This document shows, in pieces, positions 7,827 through 16,278 of a DNA stretch of 64,000 nucleotides (positions are counted from its first letter, which is position 1; every line of letters starts with the position of its first letter). Location: the NCBI GenBank assembly GCA_028281865.1, contig JANQJB010000028.1:45176-109175 (forward strand). The letters are read 5' to 3'. The notes under the pieces were generated by a model. It was not told the DNA's origin. It searched no databases and worked only from the letters and a program-made list of their open reading frames with translations. Origin of the DNA: Marinagarivorans sp. (GTDB lineage: Bacteria; Pseudomonadota; Gammaproteobacteria; Pseudomonadales; Cellvibrionaceae). A program made the position numbers and the translations under genes.

Positions 7827-9983
7827 ATGAACGATACTACAGACCGTAATGACGAAAGTGTTGCTGCTCAATCGAATGAGCCAAGCGAGAGTGCCGAAGT
7901 CGATTCGCAAGGCACTGAAGGTGTTGTACAAGATCAATACGTAGGTAATCCTGATGTAAGCAGTGCAGATAGCGCATCAGATTCAATAATACCGTTGGCG
8001 TCGGAAGCACCGCATAAAGCCGATAACAATCAGATATCTAAATCTTTGGCGCTGTCTGGTTTCAAGAGTATTGTTTTAAATCTATTACGCGTACCCTACG
8101 TTCCACTCGTAATTTTGCTAGTTTGTTATGCAGTACTCAATGGTTGGATGACTTTTTCGGCTGAGTATAAAAATTATTTATTTAGCGATATGTTTGGCTA
8201 TCTAAATCGACCCATACGAATATTTGTGGGTGATGAAAAGGCTTATGGCTCCTGGGTTGGCTTCGCCCCGTTTTATTCGCGTATTCTTGCAACCCCTTAC
8301 GCTTGGATGGTTCTTCTTGGAATTGAAAAATATTTCGTCGAATTTATTCTGGTATTGAATATCCTGATGTCAGTGATATCGGGTTTTGCATTATACTCAA
8401 TAGCAAAAATTGCGACCGGCAAGAGAGTTGTTGGTCTCTGTTTGGCTGGAGCTTACCTTTTTTCTTACCCTCATCTCTATTTTAATGCTTTCGTATTGAC
8501 TGAACCGTTTACCGTACCGTTAATCATTACCTGTGTTTGGTTAATGATGATTTGGCGATGTAGCTATAAAATTATTATTTGTGGCTTTTTGTTGGCTGTT
8601 GCAGTGGGAATTCGTCCCTCAAATGGTTTTCTGGGTTTGCCTTTTGCGCTGTATATCTTTCTCGCAGGAGTGGAATTTAAAAAACGTAGTATAAAAGAAT
8701 GGTGGCAAATAGCGTTTCCCAGGGGGCTGCGTGCCGCTGCATTTAGCATTGCTTTTTTTACCACTATCTTTGTCATCGTCGCTGAAAATTCTCGGGTCTC
8801 AGATGGCAGAATGAAGGGTTTGACCTCTCATTCAGGGTATAACTATTTGTTAGGGCAAGCACAAGTACATCGGATTTTTAGTTCCTGGGATGGCATCACC
8901 TATGTTTTTGTTCCTGCGTCAGTTGCGCATCACCCAGAATTGGGTACATTGCGCACCAGTGTCCCAATTTACGACTCAAAAAGATTTTTTGAAGAAGGGA
9001 ATAAAATATTAGACGCTTACCCTCAGCTTTGGCTAGAGCATGCTAAAAAATATAAATATTTGTTTTTTGATAACCTGTTTCCCGCAGTGCCCGCGCATCC
9101 AGGTTTTTTCCCGTTCATGAATGCATTTCGATTTATCGTGTTTTATATGTTTTTCTTTTGTGGTTTAACTTATATCACCTTAAAAGAAAAAGATACGCCC
9201 AGGTCAGTTATATATTTTAGTTATGCAGCGTTTTTCTTGCCCGCGGCGTCGTTATATATGTTTACTGTTACGCACAAGTATTTCTTTAACTTCTCATATA
9301 CGGTTTTTATTCTTTTTGTTTTCGGCATCTACAGTGCAATTATTCATTTTAAAAAATATAGGAAGTTTATTTATGGCTATATAGCCTTTGTCGTTCTGTC
9401 TTCGGCGGCTTATGCTGGATATCGCCTTAATAGCATTATCAATATCGATCAAAACCTGATGGTAACAATTAGTCAAAATAGCAAGCCCATTAGAAGTCTT
9501 GACGATAATCGTAATATTAGCCATAGTAAAACTTTTCATATTGATCAACTGGAGTTTTTTGAGCGTCATAGGATGGAGCATCCGACTTTAGGTAAATTGG
9601 GTTTTAAAACCCATTTCTTTATGGATGTTGAAACGGAGATGGAAGTTCTTAAACAAGGGGCTTACCGATTTACGTTTTTTGTTGATGATGGCTACGAAGT
9701 GACGATTAACGGAGATCGATTAATGGGAGTTCGAGGTCCCGTTCGAATGGCGGATGGCCAGAGATTCCGCAGTATAGTGCTTGACCCCGGTGTCCATAAA
9801 ATTAAAATTCGTATGTATCAGGGTAGGGACTTACATGGGTTGGCAGGGTATTACAGGAGGGAGGATACATTTCCCCTTGTCCCCGGTTTAATTGCGCAAC
9901 CAAAAATGGGCAGAGGACTGGCCATTGGTTTGGACGATAAGTATACCCGCTTTAGCTCCCCAGGTGTTTCCCAAAATAATTAA
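7827..9983 (+). CDS. ArnT/PMT-like membrane glycosyltransferase with C-terminal PA14-like domain
   Basis: 718 residues. The first 70 are acidic, Ser/Gln-rich and probably cytosolic. Residues about 85-540 hold ten or more membrane helices with an acidic first periplasmic loop, the architecture of GT-C enzymes that use polyprenyl-phosphate sugars. Residues about 560-718 form a periplasmic domain whose segment FFVDDGYEVTINGDRLM, followed by a conserved glycine and a tyrosine-rich end, resembles PA14-type beta-sandwiches that bind glycans. It lies 26 bp after the aldolase gene on the same strand. It could be the final transferase of the pathway, with the C-terminal domain recognising acceptor glycan; this is inference. 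Confidence 0.75.
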   Translation: MNDTTDRNDESVAAQSNEPSESAEVDSQGTEGVVQDQYVGNPDVSSADSASDSIIPLASEAPHKADNNQISKSLALSGFKSIVLNLLRVPYVPLVILLVCYAVLNGWMTFSAEYKNYLFSDMFGYLNRPIRIFVGDEKAYGSWVGFAPFYSRILATPYAWMVLLGIEKYFVEFILVLNILMSVISGFALYSIAKIATGKRVVGLCLAGAYLFSYPHLYFNAFVLTEPFTVPLIITCVWLMMIWRCSYKIIICGFLLAVAVGIRPSNGFLGLPFALYIFLAGVEFKKRSIKEWWQIAFPRGLRAAAFSIAFFTTIFVIVAENSRVSDGRMKGLTSHSGYNYLLGQAQVHRIFSSWDGITYVFVPASVAHHPELGTLRTSVPIYDSKRFFEEGNKILDAYPQLWLEHAKKYKYLFFDNLFPAVPAHPGFFPFMNAFRFIVFYMFFFCGLTYITLKEKDTPRSVIYFSYAAFFLPAASLYMFTVTHKYFFNFSYTVFILFVFGIYSAIIHFKKYRKFIYGYIAFVVLSSAAYAGYRLNSIINIDQNLMVTISQNSKPIRSLDDNRNISHSKTFHIDQLEFFERHRMEHPTLGKLGFKTHFFMDVETEMEVLKQGAYRFTFFVDDGYEVTINGDRLMGVRGPVRMADGQRFRSIVLDPGVHKIKIRMYQGRDLHGLAGYYRREDTFPLVPGLIAQPKMGRGLAIGLDDKYTRFSSPGVSQNN

Positions 9984-10005
9984 TTTTTCTAAATGGAGTA
10001 GTCGC

Positions 10006-10383
10006 ATGAAAGATGACTTGAAAATTGTAGATCGCCGTACTTTGATTGCATTTGCTTGCGGTGCACTTTCTGCCAGTGGTGTATTTATTTTTATTCCTGA
10101 CGGTAGTAAGCCTATTAGTCAACAGGAGCTCATTGCCGTTATCAAACAGCTTAATCCGCCCAAGAGTCTTGTTGCTCATATTAAACAGACTTGGCTAGGT
10201 AAAAGTAATCTACTTGATGAGCTTTACGAAAACATTCAAAAAAAGCTTAAAGATATTCCCTCCACCAGGGTTGCAATTGAAGCCCAGATTACGGAAGACT
10301 ATGAAGCAAATAAAGTAATGGTGGTTGATGGTTGGATAATGTCTCGTACAGAAGTAGCTCTATGTTTGATGGCGAATGGTTAA
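10006..10383 (+). CDS. Small twin-arginine protein, gluconate 2-dehydrogenase subunit 3-like
   Basis: 125 residues from ATG 10006; an in-frame upstream start would overlap the preceding gene by about 90 bases, so the shorter form is preferred, with GGAG ten bases before it. The N-terminus DRRTLIAFACGAL resembles a Tat signal with paired arginines and a short hydrophobic segment. The C-terminal VDGWIMSRTEVALC is like the small subunit that accompanies membrane-bound GMC dehydrogenases. It ends six bases before the GMC oxidoreductase start. The probable role is to carry the partner flavoprotein through the Tat system and stabilise it. No cytochrome subunit is present next to it. Confidence 0.65.
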   Translation: MKDDLKIVDRRTLIAFACGALSASGVFIFIPDGSKPISQQELIAVIKQLNPPKSLVAHIKQTWLGKSNLLDELYENIQKKLKDIPSTRVAIEAQITEDYEANKVMVVDGWIMSRTEVALCLMANG

Positions 10384-10389
10384 TCGAAA

Positions 10390-11874
10390 ATGATATATCA
10401 AGGTGAAGAAATACCTGCAGGTCAAGAACTTGTCGGAGAAATATGCGTAGTTGGCGCGGGGGCTGCAGGCATTACTTGTGCGCTGGAGTTGGAGCGATAT
10501 GGTAAAAAGGTTATTCTCTTGGAGGCCGGAGGCATCGAACGTTCGAAGGAATCACAGCGGCTATATGCGGGAAAATCTACGGGTATGCCGTATAGCATAA
10601 GTCATACTCGATTGAGGGTATTTGGAGGAACGACGGAACATTGGTCTGGGTTTTGTGCGCCGTTAGATAGCGAGGATTTTGAAAGAAAAAACTATATAAA
10701 ATATAGCGGCTGGCCAATAACAAGAGAGGAGCTCAACCCATATTACAAAAAAGCTGCAAAAATTCTAAAACTTGGGCAGTATAACGATAATCCAGACCAT
10801 TGGATTGACGAAAAAAATGGATTTATGCGCTATCCATATGGTGAAGATTTAACTGAAAAAATATGGCATTTTAGCCCTCCTGTCCGTTTTGGCCGAGATT
10901 ATAAAAAGCATTTTGAAAAGTCTGAGAACGTCGATGTTTTTTTAAACTCTCCTGTTGTGGATATGACGCTAGATGAAAGTACAAGTCGTGTTGGTAGAGT
11001 GACGGTCCAAAGTGCTGATAAAAGATACTATGTTCGAGCAAAGAAAATAATATTGGCATGTGGGGGCCTAGAAGTTCCTAGACTGTTACTAAATTTTAAT
11101 AAACAGATAGCCAAAGGTTTGGGTAACGAAAGCGATAACGTGGGAAGGTTTTTCCAAGAGCATCCGGAATTTCATCGAGCTGGAACTCTTCTAATTACCG
11201 GACCGACGGCTCACTCTAAATTATATCGTGGACATACGAGAAAATTAAAAACGCGAATTGCGGGATTTACTCAGATTTCTAACGAGATTAGAGTGCAGAA
11301 GAAACTTCTTAGCATGGCATTTTATCAGCTTGGGGCGGATCAGTTGGATGATCTTGGAAAAGAAATTCAGTATTATTCAAATAATCTGTATGGACATCAA
11401 AAATATAAAGATAACATAAGAGTTTTTCGCTTTATTGCTGAACAAGAGCCAAATCGAGATTGTCGAGTTCAGCTCGATTCCAAAAAAGATGCTTTGGGTT
11501 TGTTTCAGCCAAAACTCAATTTAGGTCTCACAGATTTTGATATTAGGAGTATGAGAGACTCGGTTTCTACTTTTGCCAATATTATTTCTAAACATAATAT
11601 CGGCAAAGTAAAACTACTCTATCCTGAAATGCTTGAATCTACTAGGGAAGTAGTCAAAAAGTATATGGGATGGGGTAACCATCATATGGGGGCTACACGT
11701 ATGTCTAAAAACCCTAGCGAAGGAGTCGTAGATACAAATTGCAAGGTGCACACAGTTGATAATTTGTATATTGGTTCGCCCTCTGTCTTTGTAACATCAG
11801 GTTGTTCGAACCCAACTTTTACGATAGTCGCATTGGCGGTAAGATTGGCAGAACACGTGAATAACACGCTTTAA
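10390..11874 (+). CDS. GMC-family FAD-dependent oxidoreductase
   Basis: 494 residues. The FAD-binding Rossmann motif is CVVGAGAAGITCALELE, followed by LLEAGG and FGGTTEHWSG, which is the GMC signature region. Near the C-terminus WGNHHMGATRM supplies the catalytic His region, and SPSVFVTSGCSNPTFTIVALA closes the FAD site as in other GMC enzymes. The family oxidises alcohol groups of sugars, alcohols or sterols. The protein has no signal of its own, so export with the upstream Tat-type subunit is likely. It is the last gene of the run that begins at 598; a 226-bp gap follows. Its likely target is a sugar or polyol of the same pathway, but that is not shown. Confidence 0.85.
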   Translation: MIYQGEEIPAGQELVGEICVVGAGAAGITCALELERYGKKVILLEAGGIERSKESQRLYAGKSTGMPYSISHTRLRVFGGTTEHWSGFCAPLDSEDFERKNYIKYSGWPITREELNPYYKKAAKILKLGQYNDNPDHWIDEKNGFMRYPYGEDLTEKIWHFSPPVRFGRDYKKHFEKSENVDVFLNSPVVDMTLDESTSRVGRVTVQSADKRYYVRAKKIILACGGLEVPRLLLNFNKQIAKGLGNESDNVGRFFQEHPEFHRAGTLLITGPTAHSKLYRGHTRKLKTRIAGFTQISNEIRVQKKLLSMAFYQLGADQLDDLGKEIQYYSNNLYGHQKYKDNIRVFRFIAEQEPNRDCRVQLDSKKDALGLFQPKLNLGLTDFDIRSMRDSVSTFANIISKHNIGKVKLLYPEMLESTREVVKKYMGWGNHHMGATRMSKNPSEGVVDTNCKVHTVDNLYIGSPSVFVTSGCSNPTFTIVALAVRLAEHVNNTL

Positions 11875-12100
11875 CACATTTTTTCTAAGTAACTATTTGC
11901 GTTGCTATTCTGGCGCTGGTTTACAGCTTTTTGTATCGCGGTAAGTCCGCGGCCCTATCTAAAATAGAAGTGCATGAATTATCTAGCTTAGATATTTAGT
12001 AAAGTTTATGCACTCTATAATGCATTTATAGTTAAAACGTGCTCTTGTAAGTAATACAGCATTAACTGAGAAGTAAATTTGATAATGAGGGCTCGGTTCA

Positions 12101-13744
12101 GTGTATAGCTATTTTTATAACCAGACTCCCAGGTTTAAAAAAAATATCTTTAAATTGCTTGTTTGTAGTTCGATATTGGTTGTTATAGCGGTAGGCTTTT
12201 TTCTTAGGTTTGATGGAATTGCATCGCATGTCACTTATATTGATGAGCTGATGATATTGACGGAAGGTGATTGGAATTCTCGTGGGAAAGAGGATTCTTA
12301 CTCCTCAAGCTCGGCTCTTGAATTTGCCAAAAAAGTAGCCGAAAAAAGAGGTGTGACCTATGCTCCTTTGCAGTTTGTTTTTACTTACGCACTAGTTAAG
12401 AATTTAAAGCCCTTGTCTATGGAAGGTGTGGCTGCTGCTCGAATACCTAGTGCAGTGTTTGGTTGCTTATCTATTTTGATTTTCTTAGTAATAATGCTAA
12501 GGGTAAATGAGTTTAAAGCATCGTTTGCTTATGTGTTTCCCCTCGCCTTGCTCGCTGTTTCTCAATTGGCGATTATTAATTCTCAACAAGCTCATACATA
12601 TTCTATTGGTCTTTTCGCCTTTTTTTTGCTGATAGCAGTATTGACCTATTTCGTGTATCTACAGAATTTATGGTTGGTATTGCTGCTGACCTTTTTTCTC
12701 GCTCTTATACCAACGTCTAATTATTTGGTTATTCCGATATTGCTTTCGTCAATATTTATTAGTGTTATCTGTATCTTCGTAAGGTCCAATCGCGATAACC
12801 AATGGAAAACAACATCTTACAAACTAGTTTTCATGTCTTTGCCAATCATGATCAGTGTTTTAGTCGCTTTATGGGTTTTGGTTAATAAGTCCGGTGCATC
12901 TATTCCTTGGTGGGTAAGAAGAAATTATGCATTGAAAGAAAATACAGATTATTCAATATTTGAGTTGGTCAGCGTAATTATAAGAAATTTGAGTCATATA
13001 GGGGAGGTTGTTTTTATAAATAGTGAAGTCATTATTTTAAATAGTATTCCAGCCGTGGCTTCTGCTATTTTTATTGTATTAGGTGTTGCGTTGTTTTTGA
13101 TAAAGCGTAAAAAACTCAATTGTACTTTGCTTCCTTTGCTGCTGGTTGTGTCTAGCTTTGTGGTGTTGATTGCATTATTTTTGAATAAATCTATTGCTCT
13201 TGCTCCAAGCAGACACGCGTTAGTTTTTATTCCGATATTGCTCATAGTCATTTTTTACAGTCTTCTATATGCCGAGAGAATTTTTTCCGATAGTAAGTTA
13301 TTGCTTTCGACATTTAATACAGTGATTGTTGTACTTTCTTTTGGCTTGGTTATTTCTGGTGTCACAAATCATTTAAATACAGCATACAAAAAAGAAGAGG
13401 CAATTTCAGCTGAAAGAGTAATGATATTTAGTAAGCAATTGAACATTAAAACTGTTTTAACAGACTGGAATAGCTATAATAAATTATATCTTCAGTTTGA
13501 AAAGTACATAAAATCGGGTGATATTATATTAAAAGCCACTGGAGACGAGAAGAAATTTCCAGAGCCGCCTTTCCTTCTCGTTGGTTCGGCTGTAGAGCAA
13601 AAGGGTGTATATTGGTCGCATAGATATCGTCGACATCGTTCGAAGATATTATATGAAGAGAGATATGATTATGATATGGAGCCTAGTACGAGGATACGCT
13701 ATTGGCCTAATCAAATGGTTATATATCTAGTAGAGAAAAAATAA
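12101..13744 (+). CDS. GT-C-like membrane glycosyltransferase, paralogue A
   Basis: 547 residues. About ten membrane helices follow a short N-terminus. The first periplasmic loop contains THVTYIDELMI with an acidic pair, as in ArnT/PMT enzymes where an Asp or Glu there is catalytic. A short C-terminal periplasmic tail ends with a Tyr-rich segment. The start is GTG 12101, with TGAGG ten bases upstream; the nearest ATG upstream terminates within eight codons. It is closely related along its length to the protein encoded by 13890-15614 on the other strand: YIDELMIL, SYAPLQF-type and IPWWV segments are shared. Both genes converge with a 145-bp gap that lacks an obvious terminator. Substrate unknown. 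Confidence 0.75.
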   Translation: MYSYFYNQTPRFKKNIFKLLVCSSILVVIAVGFFLRFDGIASHVTYIDELMILTEGDWNSRGKEDSYSSSSALEFAKKVAEKRGVTYAPLQFVFTYALVKNLKPLSMEGVAAARIPSAVFGCLSILIFLVIMLRVNEFKASFAYVFPLALLAVSQLAIINSQQAHTYSIGLFAFFLLIAVLTYFVYLQNLWLVLLLTFFLALIPTSNYLVIPILLSSIFISVICIFVRSNRDNQWKTTSYKLVFMSLPIMISVLVALWVLVNKSGASIPWWVRRNYALKENTDYSIFELVSVIIRNLSHIGEVVFINSEVIILNSIPAVASAIFIVLGVALFLIKRKKLNCTLLPLLLVVSSFVVLIALFLNKSIALAPSRHALVFIPILLIVIFYSLLYAERIFSDSKLLLSTFNTVIVVLSFGLVISGVTNHLNTAYKKEEAISAERVMIFSKQLNIKTVLTDWNSYNKLYLQFEKYIKSGDIILKATGDEKKFPEPPFLLVGSAVEQKGVYWSHRYRRHRSKILYEERYDYDMEPSTRIRYWPNQMVIYLVEKK

Positions 13745-13889
13745 ATGCTTGAGACTCGAAATTAATTTATCGCATCTTTATTTTCATGGTGGCTTGATCG
13801 CCTTTCAATTTTGGACTCGTATATTCTTTTAATTCAGATTGATAAAGTATTGGTTAAATCAATCGGAAGTCTTTTGTTAATAGACAGGC

Positions 13890-15614
13890 TTAGATTTGCT
13901 TTTGTGTGGGCTCAAATAGGTAGGCCTTCATTTGGTTTGGCCAATACGAAATTTTATCAGAAGGCTCAAAATCATATTCCTTTCTAGATTCATAAATCAA
14001 ATTTGATCGATATCTTTTATATCGTTGTCCGTTATATAAATATCTGAATTTCAATGTGTCTTGCCCCACCACTAAGAACTTCTTCTTGGGAAGCTTTGAT
14101 TCATCCCCTTCCAAAATTACCAGCTCTATTTTGTCCGAAAGAATATAAGGTTCTAAGAAAATATAAAATTTATCGTAACTATAATAATCGGTTGCGATTG
14201 TTTTTACATCATTTTCTTCCGCTAGCGTGACTATTTTCTTTGCGTTGAAAGATTCTTGCTTGTTATATGAGAATGTTTTGTATTGCAAGGCGGAAAAAAT
14301 TAAAACAAAAATTGCTACCGTCGTATTAAATACGTTCATATGCCACTTGCCGATGTGATATCGGTCGAGTACGGTGTAAAAAAAAGATATTGAATAAAAT
14401 AAGAGTATTACGCTCGCTGCTCCGAAAATAAGCATATGGCGACTAGGGGAAATTGCCATTTTTTTAAAGAAAAATAGAGAAATGAAAATCAAAAAAGTAA
14501 ACAACGTGCATAATAACGGGAATAGGGACTGATTTTTAAAAATTCTAATATTAGATTTTACGAGATGCGCAAAAGAGACAAATCCTATGATGCTAAGCAT
14601 GAAAAATACGGAAAGAATTAGAGTATTTGCTGATTTCATTCCTCCAATTTTAAACATGGACTCAAGCGTATAATAAATGTTTGTTATGAGTTCGTGTGTT
14701 AGTGCAGCAGTTGAAGAATAAAATTCTTTCATTTTGAATGATTGTACCCACCATGGAATTGACATTGATGCTTTGTGCTCTAGCGTCCAAACAGCGAATG
14801 CTATTGAAAGGCCAAATGCTGGGATCAAAAACAATATTTTAAAGATTGATAGTTTATAGTAAGTGATTGATTTTTTCTCAGGAAAGGCGATATAAAACCA
14901 AGCGATTGCTACGAAAGACACAACGATTGGGATTAATAAATAATTGGAAAACGGGAGTAGCATAAAGATTATGCTTAATGCCCCGCACAAAAGAATATTT
15001 TTGCTTTTTATTATAATCAATAAAGAATAAATAAGAAAAATAAATGCAAAAACCCCTAACATGTATGGGTGGGCCTGCTGAGAGTTTATAATATAGATTT
15101 GCGCTGATGAATATAGTGATAATGGGAGTAGAATAGCGGAAGTGATTTTTCTGTTATTGATTTCATACAGTAATAGAAACATGAATATCAGCGATAATAT
15201 TCCTGCGATGACACTGGGGATCCTGGCTTGTTCTAGGGCTATTTTCGAGAGTGGGCGAGCTCCTTTTACAAATTGATAAGTGGCCAGAAATTGCAACGGA
15301 GCATAGCTTACGCCACGGGCATCAAATAATTTTTTTGTGAATTCATATGAAGAATTGCTGTGGTAAGAATATTCTTTGCCGTTAGAGTTCCATTGCCCCT
15401 CGCTCAAAATCATTAATTCGTCTATGTAGGTCACATGATTTTTATAGCCATCAACTCGAAAGAAAATTCCACTGACGAGAATGATAATAATGATCAGGAC
15501 GTATATTTTATCCCAATTAAGAGGTTTTATTTTTTGATGGTTTAGAACTGTATAAGACTTATTATAATTTTCATCACCGTTAATGCTAGAAAACCTCGCC
15601 AAAGAAGTATACAT
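13890..15614 (-). CDS. GT-C-like membrane glycosyltransferase, paralogue B
   Basis: 574 residues. The architecture is the same as in the gene at 12101-13744: an N-terminal helix, an acidic loop NHVTYIDELMILSEG, ARGVSYAPLQF, SRHMLIF near the last helices and a C-terminal soluble tail ending YWPNQMKAYL. The two proteins match along most of the chain but have clearly diverged, so they are an old duplication. An extra roughly 30 residues precede the first helix here. ATG at 15614 is chosen; there is a GC-rich stretch but no convincing ribosome site before it. An 18-bp palindrome about 90 bp upstream also occurs upstream of the lipoprotein gene at 16279-18825, suggesting joint control. Confidence 0.75.
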   Translation of the reverse strand: MYTSLARFSSINGDENYNKSYTVLNHQKIKPLNWDKIYVLIIIIILVSGIFFRVDGYKNHVTYIDELMILSEGQWNSNGKEYSYHSNSSYEFTKKLFDARGVSYAPLQFLATYQFVKGARPLSKIALEQARIPSVIAGILSLIFMFLLLYEINNRKITSAILLPLSLYSSAQIYIINSQQAHPYMLGVFAFIFLIYSLLIIIKSKNILLCGALSIIFMLLPFSNYLLIPIVVSFVAIAWFYIAFPEKKSITYYKLSIFKILFLIPAFGLSIAFAVWTLEHKASMSIPWWVQSFKMKEFYSSTAALTHELITNIYYTLESMFKIGGMKSANTLILSVFFMLSIIGFVSFAHLVKSNIRIFKNQSLFPLLCTLFTFLIFISLFFFKKMAISPSRHMLIFGAASVILLFYSISFFYTVLDRYHIGKWHMNVFNTTVAIFVLIFSALQYKTFSYNKQESFNAKKIVTLAEENDVKTIATDYYSYDKFYIFLEPYILSDKIELVILEGDESKLPKKKFLVVGQDTLKFRYLYNGQRYKRYRSNLIYESRKEYDFEPSDKISYWPNQMKAYLFEPTQKQI

Positions 15615-16278
15615 TGCGACCCGCCCCCACTCTTAACAGCTATTTACATGTTATATGTTTCTTATCATTGGTGCAGGCTAGCAATAGTGTTAAGGTATGT
15701 CATATACGTAAAATTACGTATTTTGTGATAGTTGGGACGCCTTTGGAAGTCGTAGTCGTCCTGAGGCAGTAAACCAGAGACTAGTTTCTTGATTTGTTTC
15801 GTGTTTAGGTCATTCGTTTGATTCTAAAAACTGGCGCGGCTGCATTGCGTATAGGCGTTTCGGTGACATTGTGCGCCAGAATGGACGAAAAGCGCGAGAG
15901 TTCTTATGGGTTTAATATGTTCGAAGTTGTCGGTGTCGGTACAGACGACTTAACAATCAAAGATGCTGGTCGTATGGGTTTAGGTAAAACGGCAGCGAGA
16001 ATGCTCATTGTAATCTATGGTGATTCCGTCTTCGGGATAGCTGGTGATCAGATCAAGGGGGTTTGTGGCAGTCGCCGGGAAAACTTCTGGGACAGAGAAT
16101 TTAACGTTTGTTCGCTGGGTCTTTGATTTATACAATCAAATTAGAGGCATACGTTTGTTTGTATTGAGCAAACTATTTCTCTGCGCTGGATTATCCAATA
16201 CTATTTTTAAAGATACTAGAATTCAGAATAGCTTTACTTGAAATAATGGTCAGCCAGCTAAAGAGTTAAACTCGCTCT
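15615..16278. other. Intergenic region, 664 bp, no convincing gene
   Basis: It holds the palindrome at 15704-15721 and an open frame of 102 codons at 15818-16126 on the plus strand. That frame has somewhat protein-like composition but no recognisable domain, no ribosome site and no neighbour on the same strand. It may be a decayed gene fragment. Nothing else was recognised. Confidence 0.5.
15704..15721. promoter_or_regulatory. 18-bp palindromic site, copy 1
   Basis: ATACGTAA-AA-TTACGTAT, with eight-base arms and two central bases. It lies 90 bp upstream of the start of the minus-strand GT-C gene at 13890-15614. An identical 18-mer lies upstream of the next minus-strand gene (18930-18947). 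The matching position relative to two genes suggests an operator for one dimeric regulator. Confidence 0.5.

Noticed and set aside
9892..10005. Longer N-terminus for the small Tat-type subunit
   Set aside because: It would overlap the preceding gene and bury the twin-arginine signal; ATG 10006 has a ribosome site.
15818..16126. 102-codon plus-strand frame in the gap after the GT-C paralogue
   Set aside because: No ribosome site, no recognisable domain and no neighbour on the same strand; treated as chance or remnant.
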